Assembly (NCBI GenBank): GCA_029964075.1
Contig: CM057133.1
Coordinates: 15,896,699-15,960,698, forward strand
Reading direction: 5' to 3'
DNA: 64,000 bases
Source: Patiria pectinifera
Lineage: Eukaryota; Echinodermata; Asteroidea; Valvatida; Asterinidae
Position numbers and translations under genes: made by a program. The notes under the pieces were generated by a model that saw only the letters and a list, made by a program, of their open reading frames with translations, ran no database searches and was not told the origin of the DNA. Every line of letters begins with the position of its first letter. The first letter of the stretch is position 1. This document shows positions 40,279 to 52,600 of this stretch, one piece after another.

Positions 40279-42479
40279 ATGGATATGTCCCGGGTTCTCA
40301 TTCTGTGCGTGTTGGTCGCCGTGGCCTACGCCCAAGTCAAGAAAAGCGAACGAGTTAAGATTTCTGGTAAGTTGATTTTCTTCTTCTCGATTGAAGTAAA
40401 GTACACGCCCGACGTATAATGACTCGGAAACCATTAAACTCAAACAAAACCCAAAACTCCCTTATTACAATGATGCATTTAAAATTTTGTACCTGGGATC
40501 TCCATATAGGGTCAGTCAGCAAAATATCCTGTTGGATACATCCACGCTTACTTTCGCACTGCGTGTGAAAATAGACTAGCTCCTAAAGTTAACAATGTAT
40601 TTTTAGTATTAACAATGTCCCTTGAATTCAGCTCAAGTTGCGCTGTTCACAGCAGCCGAGGAGAGTGAGTTCCAGTGTTTAACAGTTGACACGAAGAATG
40701 AATCTTGGAAGGCCCTGGCCTTGTGACTGACTCGAATGAATTTTTGGTTTGTTTCCCCTTGTATTTCTGGTATTAGGCTGAACATAGTTGTGAAGTGGCA
40801 TGTCGACCAACCCATTGTTCATCTTATACAACATATATGATTTATGTTGATTTCTTCTGTATGGTATCCGTTTTGGATTCTGTATGGTATCCGTTCGGGA
40901 TTTTTAAATCCATATTATAAAAATTCTCCGCGAAAGCTACATGTACCTCTACGCCCATTCGCATAAAACCGCAGGTGGTTTCGCTATGTGTTTAATACGA
41001 CAGATAGAAGCCAAAATATTTTGATTGGCAAGCAAACATTTGTAGCGACTACAAAAAGATTATTGCAGTCAATTTGGACAGTGGACATAAATAAATGATT
41101 GAAAAGCGATTGCCCACACATAATTTACCTCGTGTGTACAGCCAATCAAGCATGCAACAATTGCAATGCTATATTCTCCTCGGCCGAGCCCGACACAGGA
41201 AATATTCTTAAAAGAGCAAAGTTAATTTATGAAATAATTATAACAATGAGTTTCCAAAAACGTATATGCCTATACATGTACTTTGCTGGATATTCCGAAG
41301 ATTGGACCCAACTTACATTCCTTTAAAAATATCGTGTACGTTCAGTTTGATGCCCAAAGCTTCACCAAAACAATCCACCATCAGGCAAAAAAACTTTGTA
41401 AGGAAGGTTCAGCCTGGTCATCAGTACTTGGCATTGGCCTTAATTGCCCCTCCACGGTTTACGTACAAAGACGGTGTAATAGGGAAGATTTAGACTTTTT
41501 TCAACAGTTCCAAAGAAATTTTAAGATTAAACATCCATTTTTTCTTATTGTTCACCTTTGCAGACTCTTGCGAGACAATCAAGGGTATTTTGCGCGTCGA
41601 TGAGTTGGATCCTGAAAAGTACCAAAGCTGCGGTGAAGGCGGTGAAGGGGTATGCTACGAGAAGGTAGCACGATGCGATTGCATCCTCGATTGCCCCAAC
41701 ATGGCTGACGAAAAGGTCTGCAAGGACCAACATAAGGGTGCGTACCATACAGCAACATTATTATCCAGTTTAGTTATAGGAAAAGAACAGGGCGAATCAA
41801 GGGGGCGTGGTCCGCCTGAAATAAAGCAAGATAGAGAGGGAGAGAGACTACAAAAGAGAAGAAAATAGGGGGAGACAAAATTAAAAGGTTGTATATTACA
41901 TGAAAATGCACCAAGACTCTTCTAGCAAGGGGGCGGGCATGCCTTCGGCGTACACAACTTGTCTTCACCATAGGCGCCACCACTTGCCTTCACCATTTGC
42001 TGCTTGGAACATTTGAGGCCCCCCCCCTCGGAAAACCCAGGATCCTCCCCTGAAGAAGTATGTTCACAACCTGGAAATCGCCTACTATTTGGTGCAATCT
42101 GCATGATCTTTTGGTGATAATTTCCACCGATAAGTCCTAATTCTCATAGGCTGGGCAATTTTTTATTTTTTTTTATTAAAAAAATAAGAGCTCATTCGGG
42201 TAATACAGGTATTAAACTCTTACTCTTGCCTGTGACAAGATGTTCGAAATAAATCATTAAGAAATCACTTATTTATAAACCAAGCACCATTCTTTTCTTT
42301 TGCGTCCAGCCGACTGCGATACCGGGTACCTTACCAAGCCAGGCACGGCGTACCGATGCGAGGCCATTGCAGGGCAGGACCCCGAGGACCGAATGTGCAT
42401 CCTGGGCGGCTGGAGATGCAACGGCAAGCGGGACTGCCCCAACGGTGACGACGAGGAGAACTGCCCGGAGCAACAATAG
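40279..42479 (+). CDS. Secreted protein with two LDL-receptor class A domains (gene 2)
   Basis: Three exons, 143 residues: 40279-40366, 41564-41737 and 42310-42479, with both introns phase 1 as in the gene at 27.8 kb. Exon 1 encodes a signal peptide (MDMSRVLILC...AYA) and a short basic linker. The exon 2 domain has a seventh cysteine (RCDC) and ends CPNMADEKVC. The exon 3 domain is canonical (RMCI...RCNGKRDC, then PNGDDEENC), followed by PEQQ and TAG. Domain order, size and intron phase match gene 1, while sequence identity is low, so this is an old tandem duplicate. It is extracellular; the ligand is unknown. The start has G at -3 and +4. Confidence 0.82.
40633..40815 (-). pseudogene. LINE reverse transcriptase C-terminal fragment, in intron 1 of LDLa gene 2
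   Basis: The minus strand encodes a fragment with FQDSFFVSTVKHWNSL. This matches the F-S-F-F-x-x-T-V-x-x-W-N-x-L pattern at the end of many jockey/CR1/L2-type LINE reverse transcriptase ORFs. Only about 60 residues remain, so it is a dead 5'-truncated copy. Confidence 0.5.
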
Positions 42480-43335
42480 GCTCCATGGTCGCAATTTAGC
42501 ATAACTAACCTCGGTCTTTCTTTCCTACCAAAACTCCAACAGTTTTGCTAGAAGCAAAGCTCCCACAAAGGGCACAAGGGCCAGGTCACACCAGGCAATT
42601 TTCATGACCAACTTGGATGTAATCCAAACAAAGCTGAAGGAAACCCCGAGAAGAACGAAGTCGTTTTCCCCATCCTTAAATTCGCATAAATTCCGCAGAA
42701 CACTGCATGCAGAGAAATACAAGTTGGTTGTCGCTGTTTCCTCGGTGATTGCCTCGAACGGGTTGTCTGTATAATTGCCTTTTGTGACATTGCCCTAAGA
42801 ACCTTTGGCAGCCTTGCTGAGAAGCAAAGATCTGAGCTCTACCAGGAGCTTTCGTTTGTCCCCTAAACTACAATACACAGTTAAAATACAGTAACACTTT
42901 CTATTAATGCATGAATGATGTAAAACAAAAGACAGCATATTGCAATATACACTGACTCCAATGTAAATTATGAGATGCTTGGCTAATGGAATATCTGGTG
43001 TTGAATTTTGGCAGGTTTGGATATTACCTATCTTGTTCATAGAAACTTATTTAGATACTTAGACAGGTTGCCATAGAAGCCGTATATATTTTTTCCTTTT
43101 TTAGCGACTGTCCCTTTCGGTTTTCCACAGCAGTAAATTTTCTATGTTTTATGCACAAACAAAATGTTAAGTTTATTTCTGTATAAAAAGTACATGCCGC
43201 GCGCTTTCAAGCACAAAACATTCAACAAGTATCATAGAATGGAAGTAGCGTAAACAAGAGTGGATGTATTGTTTAAATATTTTCACTTAATCTGGCTGTG
43301 AAGCCAATGGCTAATTGCAGGCTTCAATGATGCAA

Positions 43336-43645
43336 AGTGGCAAATTATTTTCATTGTATTTTGTACGATCAAATCCTAAGAAAGTTTGCCAAAGTTAATG
43401 CAAAAAAAGCCCAATGCTTACGTAGTGTAATTGTTGACTTGTGATGTGCTCGACTAAAACACCAGAAAGTTATACAGTGTTTAGATGTTATGTGGCAAAT
43501 TGTTTTCATTGTATTTTGTACGATCAAATTCTAAGAAAGTTTGCCAAAATTAATGCAAAAAAAGCCCAATGCTTACGTAATGTAATTGTTGACTTGTGAT
43601 GTGCTCGACTAAAACACCAGAAAGTTATACAGTGTTTAGATGTCA
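43336..43645 (+). repeat. 155-bp tandem duplication in the 3' UTR region of LDLa gene 2
   Basis: Bases 43336-43490 and 43491-43645 are nearly identical, differing at a handful of positions. They lie between the stop codon (42479) and the first AATAAA (43827), so they are probably transcribed. Confidence 0.85.
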
Positions 43646-43826
43646 TGTGCTAAGAATCATTTCAAGCAATTAGAAATGTAGCAAAGATAGATGGGAGCAT
43701 TACTTTTAGACAAGACTTTTTTAACAATCGTATTTTTTATTCTAATATGTAAACCATGTAAAACTAACTTAAAAGTTCTTGTTTATTAGCTCTTTTCAAG
43801 TTAATCGTGAAATGTACTAATGACCA

Positions 43827-43832
43827 AATAAA
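43827..43832 (+). terminator. Poly(A) signal, LDLa gene 2
   Basis: An AATAAA about 1.35 kb after the stop implies a long 3' UTR if it is used. Confidence 0.45.
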
Positions 43833-43849
43833 GTGTAGAACGAGATGAA

Positions 43850-46540
43850 TAGTTTACATTCTATCTATGCTTTTTGCAAGATTTGTTCTTAAGACTTTGA
43901 ATTTCACCTGTGCTTTAATGACCTTTTGAGCTGGTGGTAATGTTAACATCGCGTCTTATAACATCTGGTCAGGGAAAAAATGATTACATGTACGTGTCTT
44001 CACTCTGGGATGCAATCAGGTCAAACGGGGACATATGGAAATACATAATAATAATAATAATAATAGTAAAATGCATCTACACCCAGGATTTGGCTTTGGG
44101 GCTTACAATTGTTTTTGTTTTTGATTTTTTAGAAGTTAATTTTTTTTCAAAAATTTGCCCAAACTTTTTGGATGCAAACCAAAATTGGGGTGTTTTTTTT
44201 GGGGGGGGGGGGGGTTGGGGACGGGGACTGTTTTGACGTTGGTGGCGCCACTTACACCCCTATTATACCACTCCAAAATAGGCCACATACATATGACCAA
44301 GGTCAAATTGTGGGACTAAAAAAACACAAAATGAATTTCGGGGGGGGGCCTGAAGCCCCCGAGGGCCCCCCCCCCACCTTGGGTGCGCTACTGTGTATAT
44401 ACATTGTACAAGTAGCGCCAAATTCATTTCAATGAATTGGATTACAATCACTAAAAGAATTTTTTTTAAAAATCCTATTTAAGATAAAAAAAAATTAATT
44501 ATTAAATTAAAAATTTAGATAAAATACATGGGAGTCAGAGGAAACAAAATATAAAGCAGGCAAAACATATTAGTAACTTGCAAGTCACTAGCAGTAAAAT
44601 TGGGGGTATAAAAAAATACAATCAAATAATATTTAAAAAAGATTCACACAGTGTAAAATGAAGACACAGATTTCAGTTCATAAAACTACAGGCCGAGTAA
44701 AAAAAAACACCCAAATGTCGGGAATATTGTTTTACGTTTAGTGAAGTTCTGCATGTAGCACTTTCAAAATATAGGATATGAAAGCCCAATTCATGAGCTT
44801 TCTTTTAGTACAAGAATCATTCAAATCACTTATGTACTTTTCAAGTTACGGAATTTTAAACACAACCACCGTTTCAAAGTTCTGTCCACGGATCACAAAA
44901 AAAGGGTTTTTTTAAAGGATGGGCCTTCAAAGGGATTCTGTTGAATATTTTTAACGTTTAATCTGAGATATATCGCTGGTGATGTTTGAAGACAATTGTG
45001 ACGACGATTCTTGAAATCGCATTTTTTTTTTTAGAAGAGACAGGTTTTACGGTCATTGTGTTTAAATGGTGATATTTGCTGACCAGATTGACCAATTCCA
45101 GACATTTTTTCATCTAAAAGTACCTAATAAAATTGCCTTTCCAGTCATTATTGTTTTTGTTGCTACATATTTTTTTTAAATAATAATTTTGGGGGTTTGG
45201 GTTTCGCTTTTTGGACTCCCCCTGTACTGTGCAGGGGGCTGTTTTTTCCCCCTTCACTCTGCCGGGCAAATACATGTACTGTAAAAGCAGAGCAGGGATC
45301 GAGGAGGCGGAGGTTGCATCTCATTTTACGTTAGGGGCGCTGTTCATATTTTTTTTGGGGGGGGGTGTTTTACAATCTCACCCCATCCGTCCCTCACACC
45401 CCTCTCCTCCTTGTTTGGTTGTATCTACAATGTACATATACAGTGTACAATGTATATGCATTTGTTCTGAAGTGACGATTTTGGACAGACAGCGAATAGA
45501 GAGTATTACGTTCGTGTTTTCAAAGCAACTGAAAGGACGATGTTTAGGCTACAAACAACTGCAGAGCATTTCTCTCACTGGTTATTTTATCCTTCAGGAA
45601 TGTCTGCATTTATTTTGAAGAACCGATCAATCAATGGGAAAGAAAATGGAGAGTAGGCTCACTTTGGTCATAATAATACTGTTTCCCGCCCCCCCCCCCC
45701 AACAAAAATATGGGGACCGGTGGATAGCCATTTTGCAATAGGCTGGTTGCACGCAACCATGACCGCTGTGATTTTGAATTCGCGAGGCGGGATTCAGACC
45801 TATACACGTCATGCATATAATTTGCATACATCAGGAGGAATGCATGTTGATGCAGTCAGGTTAACTGCTAGCTTCCTGTCCCCTGAATCCGAAGGACAAT
45901 GGGGATAGGGAACAAGACTAACTGTTGTCATTATCCGTGTGCCGCATTGACCTCTATACATTGTACTATAACTGCATGGACTGGCTGCTATTATGCTTAT
46001 TTTGCATATGCACCTGGACGCCAACAAACAACCATCTTGGTCCTCCAAAACGTCACGCTGGGACGTACATGCGGGTTTTTTTTAAGCAATTCTTACATTC
46101 GCCGCCTAAACTATGAAGTAGAACTCCAGTACAAACTACCCTTTTAAAGTTGCGTTCACTTCGCTTGCGTCAAATGCTTTATTGGTTTGCCTGAAATGAC
46201 AAGGCACTTTTTTCTATTAATAGCTGACAGCGTTCAGAAATAATTGACTGCCATCCGGTTCTCTTTTTAATGCCAATTAAATCACATTAAAAGTCACTTT
46301 ACTTCTACCTGGAAACTCGGCTTACGATCGTAATGTGTTTGCCATTCCATTACGCATCATGTCTGGACGAGGCCTTGTCGCTGTATACGAGCAATGACGC
46401 AAGCAAATTGGCCGAATAAAGAATAAACATTAATTAACTGTCGTCTTGTATTTAAACACATGTCTTACAAAACTTCCGTTTCCGGGCTGGAGACCATTAG
46501 CATTTTTTAAGACGACTTCCGCACCTCATACAGATCTAGC
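43850..46540. other. Intergenic, low-complexity
   Basis: No gene was seen. It contains an ATA trinucleotide run (about 44046-44064), long G-runs near 44199-44215 and 45356-45366, and a C-run near 44370 that leads into a transposon-like terminus (GGGTGCGCTACTG). Confidence 0.45.
44752..44904 (+). mobile_element. Half copy of the 342-bp foldback element
   Basis: It matches the left half of 53302-53643: TGTAGCACTTTCAAAATATA, AAGAATCATTCAAATCACT and GTTACGGAATTTT. The right half is missing. Confidence 0.65.
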
Positions 46541-46548
46541 TATTTAAG
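46541..46548 (+). promoter_or_regulatory. TATA-like box of the gustatory-receptor-like gene
   Basis: TATTTAAG lies 144 bases before the start codon, with an initiator-like CTCAGG about 33 bases downstream. This is a plausible core promoter by spacing only. Confidence 0.35.
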
Positions 46549-46684
46549 GACCCTTTTCCATCGTGAACAGCTGACTCAGGGACGTTCTCTTGTGATAAAA
46601 ACCAAGGGTCGGTGGGAGTTCCAATTCTACTTCAGGACCAACAGTAAAGATATCATAGTTAACCATAGAATATTATAGTTAATC

Positions 46685-49600
46685 ATGTACAACCTGCACC
46701 CATTCAGCCCTGAGATGAATGACAAAATGCCTAATGCAGGGAAAATGACACCAAATACAGCACAGGTACCCGGGAAAAGCGATCTCGCAATAGACTGCGG
46801 TTTGCCAGTCCAACAGTTTAATGTAGGTGAGGAAGAAACATCGGAGAGTGTGGATCGAGTAGATCTATCGAAGGAGCTACGGCCTCTTCTGGTCAGCTTG
46901 AGCCTGACCGGCTTGTACCATCCACCGAGTGATCCTGCCAAGTCCTGGCCTGTAAGGCTCTTGAGTTGGCGTCGTCTCTACTGCTTCTCCATCAATGTGG
47001 TCATGTGGCTCAACGTTTTTCGTGTTGCATTCCCGTTTATAACGGGAAGTATGAGTTCTAGTCAGTTCTCGCCGTCCATCGCTGTCATAATTTGCTGGAA
47101 TTTGCAGTCCGCTGTGCTTGCTTCTATCTGGTTCTATCTTTGCTCAAGTTCTCTACAACCATTCACCGCTTTGATCACTCATTTGCAGCAGCTGTTTGGC
47201 TCGGCATCCTCCCGGGGTCACACTGAGACCACAGCGTTTTCCTCCATCAGCCGGCGGTCGGTTCGCCGCGGTGTCATAACATGCGTGGTCCTTCCGTTCG
47301 TAGCGAGTTCCTCAACTACGTGTTTTTATACTTTCCTGGCCACGACTTCGATAGAAATGATCCGCAACGAAACAGCTTTTTTGCTAATCCCCTTCGGTCA
47401 AGCTGGCGCTGTGCCTCTCTCGATCACCACTTTCTTTGTGGGGTCGGTTATCGGTTATGCAACTGGTATCTTCTGCTTCGTATGCTGGATTATCACGAAG
47501 CTATGGAAGTGTTGATTATGGAAGTGTAGATAGGACATGGTTAAAAATAAATCTAATTCGTACGTACGAATTACTAAACCGTACGTACGAATTACTAATT
47601 CGTACGTACGAATTACTAATTCGTACGTACGAATTACTAAACCGTACGTACGAATTACTAAATCGTGCGTACGAATTACTAAATCGTACGTACGAATTAC
47701 TAAACCGTACGTACGAATTACTAAATCGCACGTACGAAATAATAAGTAATTCGTACGTACGGTTTAGTAATTCGTACGTACGATTTAGTAATCCGTACGT
47801 ACGGTTTAGTAATTCCAGTGGCGTAGCCAGGAATTTTCCAGTGGGGGCGGGCGCCGGGGGGCTGGAACATTTCAGGTGTGGGGGGGCGCCATGTAGATCA
47901 ATGATAAATTGTTTTAAACTCAAAATCTCCGTGGGGCGAGGGCGCCTGTGGGGGGGCGGGGCGAAAAGGTTTCATGCGGGGCGGGCTCTCGCAGTGGCGT
48001 CGCGTTCCAGACCCCCAGCGCCGCCCCCCCCCCTGAAAAATTCCTAGCTACGCCACTGCCCCCACGCCCCCCCCTCCCGTGGCTACGCCACTGAGTAATT
48101 CGTACGTGCGATTTATTAATTCGTACGTACGGTTTAGTAATTCGTACGTACGGTTTAGTAATTCGTACGTACGGTTTAGTAATTCGTACGTACGAATAAG
48201 TAATTCGTACGTACGAATTAGTAATTCGTACGTACGAATTAGTAATTCGTACGTACGAATTAGTAATTCGTACGTACGAATTAGTAATTCGTACGTACGA
48301 ATTAGTAATTCGTACGTACGAATTAGTATTTCGTACGTACGGTTTAGTAATTCGTACGTACGGTTTGGTAATTCGTACGTACGAATTAGATTTATTTTTA
48401 ACCATGTCCTATCAACTATGGAAGTGTAGATAGGACATGGTTAAAAATAAATCTAATTCGTACGTACGAATTACTAAACCGTAAGTGCGAATTACTAATT
48501 CGTACGTACGAATTACTAATTCGTACGTACGAATTACTAAATCGTACGTACGAATTACTCAATCGTACGTACGAATTACTAAATCGTACGTACGAATTAC
48601 TAAATCTACGTACGAATTACTCAATCGTTCGTACGAATTACTAAATCGTACGTACGAAATAATAAGTAATTCGTACGTACGGTTTAGTAATTCGTACGTA
48701 CGAATTAGATTTATTTTTAACCATGTCCTATCTACACCTCCAGGGGGGGGGGGCGTGGGGGCAGTGGAGTAGCCAGGAATTTCTCAGTGGGGGGCTAGAA
48801 CATTTCATGGGGGGTTTGTCATGTAGATCAATGATGATTTTTTTAGAAACTCAAAATCTCAGTGGGGGCGACTGGTGGGCAACAAGGTTTTATGGGGGCT
48901 GTAACCCCCACGCCCCCCGTGGCCACGCTACTGCGACAGCCCCCAAGTCGCCCCCCACTGAGAGTTTGAGTTTCTAACTAATTTATCATTGATCTACAAG
49001 ACGCCCCAACCTGAAAATGTTCCAGGCCCCTCAGCGGCCCCCCGGCGGCCTCCCCGAATTACTAAATCGTACGTACGAATTACTAAACCGTACGTACGAA
49101 TTACTTATTATTTCGTACGTACGATTTAGTAATTCGTACGTACGGTTTAGTAATTTGTACGTACGATTTAGTAATTCGTACGTACGGTTTAGTAATTTGT
49201 ACGTACGATTTAGTAATTCGTACGTACGGTTTAGTAATTCGTACGTACGATTTAGTAATTCGTACGTACGGTTTAGTAATTCGTACGTACGAATTAGTAA
49301 TTCGTACGTACGGTTTAGTAATTCGTACGTACGAATTAGATTTATTTTTAACCATGTCCTATCTACACTTCCATAAGTTTCTAGTTGTGTGTACGTTAAA
49401 TTATATCTGCTATTTCAGTTTGTCTTTAATTATATTGCGTCGTTCAAGGTCGACACCCGATATTAAATTCCTATTGTCTTCTTCGAGCTTCATTTTTCTA
49501 TTGTAATCTTTTTCAAGGGTAGTCCATTTCTGCTAAAAATAACTGCTTTCAAAAGAACCCCTCGCGTCACATAGAAACAAAAGGAATGCGCAAATACAGG

Positions 49601-52600
49601 GAATGTGGACTGGAAATTAAAACAACAAATTCATATATTTAAAAATGACAGGGAAATGGACCAGTGAAAGAATACAAATATACACGCATGTGAGAGAAAA
49701 ATACACAGTATCAAATGGAAAAAAAGAGGGGTGTTTAAAATGTGAACCTCCTAAGTAAGGCATCTCAATAAAGGGAGAACATTTACACGAAGGGAGCAGA
49801 ATAAATAAATGATATTTTACAGCAAACGAATCCCACATGCAGACAAAAGATATAAAAACCCTCATTTACCTAGTAAACCATTCTAAAGTCTCCTCAATTA
49901 AACGAGAACAATTACATACCATTTAGACTTTTCTCTTAACTTGATTCAATCTTCCTTTGATAGCTCCATCTCGTTCTTTTCAACGATGGCAGCCACTGGT
50001 TTCTATTGTACATGTATATTATTATGTACAGTAATATGTCCACGTTCGAGTCTAGTTTAATGTATACCCACTTGATTGTCCGGGCTATATGGCGCATTAC
50101 ACCGTTATTTGTCTCCTCCAGGGTTGTTCTCCGGGCAGATACCGTCTTCTCTTTCTTCCTTGCTTTCATGATGGCCACTTTGCTATTTACGTTGAGTTTC
50201 ATGCTCTACCAAATTGTGATCGCCGGCAGTTATCTGAGCGAAGTGACTCTCGTCGCATTCTCGTGGTGGCTGGTTGTGAACGCCGTGATTACCGGGATAC
50301 TCTGCTGGTATGCTTCGGTGCTGCATGGACAGGTACGCCTGTACAGGCTGTTTAGCTTGAATTAATATATAAAGGGTTTCTTATTTACATGTGCAGCCAT
50401 ATGGTTGCGAAGGGCGATTTCTAAAGGTTACGTAACACTTTGTTTTGAATGAAACTATTTGTACACGGACATGTTCACGTTGGCGGGTGAAATCGGTCAG
50501 CCGTAGCGCCTACGGCGCTTTGCTGAACAATGCACATGGGTTGGGTCGGAAAATAATTGTTTTGATCCTCTTCGAAATTTTCCTTGGAGATAGTTCCAGG
50601 TGTAACACTAGCGTCCGCAACAACAGATTAAGCTGAAATTCGGAATATACTTAGATGATATAAGCTTTCAACTACTCATGAAATAAAAACTAAACAGTAT
50701 TGACGTTTCGGCATCGATGACGGCGATTTTTTTCATTGACATGAAGTTTATAATTTCTTCTTCAGTTAGAATGTAACATTTTAATCATACCGAGCATATT
50801 TTTGAGAAACACAATGTTCAAAAGACCATGTTTTAGGGGCTCACGAATATCAATGCTCCGTTACAGCGTCTTAGTATGAAATCGGATTAGCTTTCCTTGA
50901 CAACGACCGACGCTTTGCCTTCGTAACCATGTGAGTGTTTTGGCCTTCTTTGATGCACCTTGTGTTCGGTCGCAAGAAACAAGAGATGACCAACAATAAA
51001 GAAATGCCGGGGGGGGGGCTGTTAATATCTGTCAATGGGGGCGCTGTTCAAAACCGACCATTATTCACGCTAACGGACAATATATGGGCCTTTTCAAGGC
51101 GATACGTGCGTGAAATTTAAAAACAATAAGACACGAGAACGGCCGATGGTACAAAAAAGGGCACAAATTCTTTTTTTAAAAGGGCACTTGTTCAGAACCC
51201 CCCCCCCCCGCACGCTGGCTACGCCTATGAGGGGCGTTAATCCCGGTGGGGATGGGGGTATGATGTTCCCCCCCCCCAAAAAAAAAAAAACTTTTGACCA
51301 GGGTGATGTGCTATTGAATTTCCCCCCTTCCCCCCCCCCCCCCGCCACTTTTTCGTGACGAGAAAAAAATGCGAAATTTGAGGTATTTGTCGAACATCCA
51401 AACAACCAAAATGTGGTCAATAGCACAGAAGAGTGGAGAAACAAAGTACACAAGCTTTTAATTCGCCGTTTTGATGTAAGGGCCGAGTATACATAATGAT
51501 ATAGGTGTATATCCCGAAGAGCGCCCCCTGGTGTAATGTGGTGTCCAGCCTCCCGAGCCCCCCCCCCCTCCCGCTTTTCGAATTTCAACGGCCGGGCAAT
51601 TTGTGCATTTTGGTCATCCCCCCCCCCCACTCGCCGGCACAGATTTACGCCACTGGATCCACATGACTCTCCGCAGTATAGTATAATGTACTTGATTGGG
51701 TGTTTTAATCATCCCTCCTCTAAATGAATTGAATTTCCATGTACGGCAAATTCGGTGTTAATACCCTCTTTAAAATTACACTTAGCCTAGTCGTTGTCTG
51801 CAAAGTCGAACCTCGGGCCGGGGTTGCCGGTTTGTCAGTCCATCACAAAATATTATGAAGCAACTTAAAGGCTGCTCTTTTTTTTGCCATTCTCCGCAGG
51901 CCCACGATGCTGTGAACAATTTGCACGAAATATCACACTGGGAGGAGCGAGACGATCAGATTACTGTGCAGGTAATGCAACCGGATGGATGCCCTTCCCA
52001 CCTTTTCACTGATCAAACCCTCAATAAAAAAACACGTGGTCATTGCCCAATTATTGCATTATTGTGGCTTATGTTAATCGTTGATCCATTGACCTAGGGT
52101 CAAGTCTTCCGCGTGTGCATGACACGTGCGCACGAAATGTAAGTACAGTACATCAGATGATCTACCCACAATGCTACCCGATGTATGCGTTTCCTTCACA
52201 CGATTTTGTTTGAAAGGGATTGCCGGATACCAAGACGGTACTACGCCACTGCCTATTGATCCCTCCATGGAATGTTTGCATGCCGTAACGCCCCTTACCA
52301 AATTATTGAGGGTTATACGCCAAATAATTACTTAACTTTTTTAAAGATAAGACGAGCAAAATAGGAGGGTGCATTTTGGTTTGGGAAACGTTTGGGTAAG
52401 TGCGAATCTACCCAAACCAAAATAGCGCCATCCTTTTCTGTCCACCATTATCTGAACTTAGTTTTCATCAATATCTTACAGTTGACCCTGTTTTTGGCAA
52501 AGCTGAACGGCGCCCCCATCGCTTTGACAACATGGAGTTTTTTACCAGTCACCAAGGACTTCGTGTTAACGGTAAGCGTTTGTGCCATTTTCCGTGATTT

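Larger units (their letters stand above)
47516..49376. mobile_element. Foldback array of palindromic GTACGTAC units, in GRL intron 1
   Basis: The ends are TTATGGAAGTGTAGATAGG and its inverse CCTATCTACACTTCCATAA. Inside are about fifty units of about 21 bp, centred on the perfect palindrome TAATTCGTACGTACGAATTA and variants (AAACCG or AAATCG on one side). The unit variants reverse polarity part-way, so each block is also a large inverted repeat. Internal TIR copies at about 48390-48413, 48417-48457 and 48698-48742 show at least two foldback elements back to back. There is no protein-coding capacity; the open frames are repeat translations. It is interrupted by the elements at 47816-48093 and 48762-49057. 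Confidence 0.85.

Noticed and set aside
39874..40443. 189-codon minus-strand frame opposite LDLa gene 2 exon 1
   Set aside because: It runs through a poly-C transposon end and antisense to the signal-peptide exon; no domain.
47436..49376. Long reading frames rich in NSYVRI / RTYELL repeats on both strands
   Set aside because: They are translations of the palindromic GTACGTAC array, open in several frames on both strands because of the unit sequence. Not proteins.
47516..49376. CRISPR-like or prokaryotic repeat array
   Set aside because: There are no unique spacers, the units are contiguous palindromes, and the surrounding genes have spliceosomal introns.
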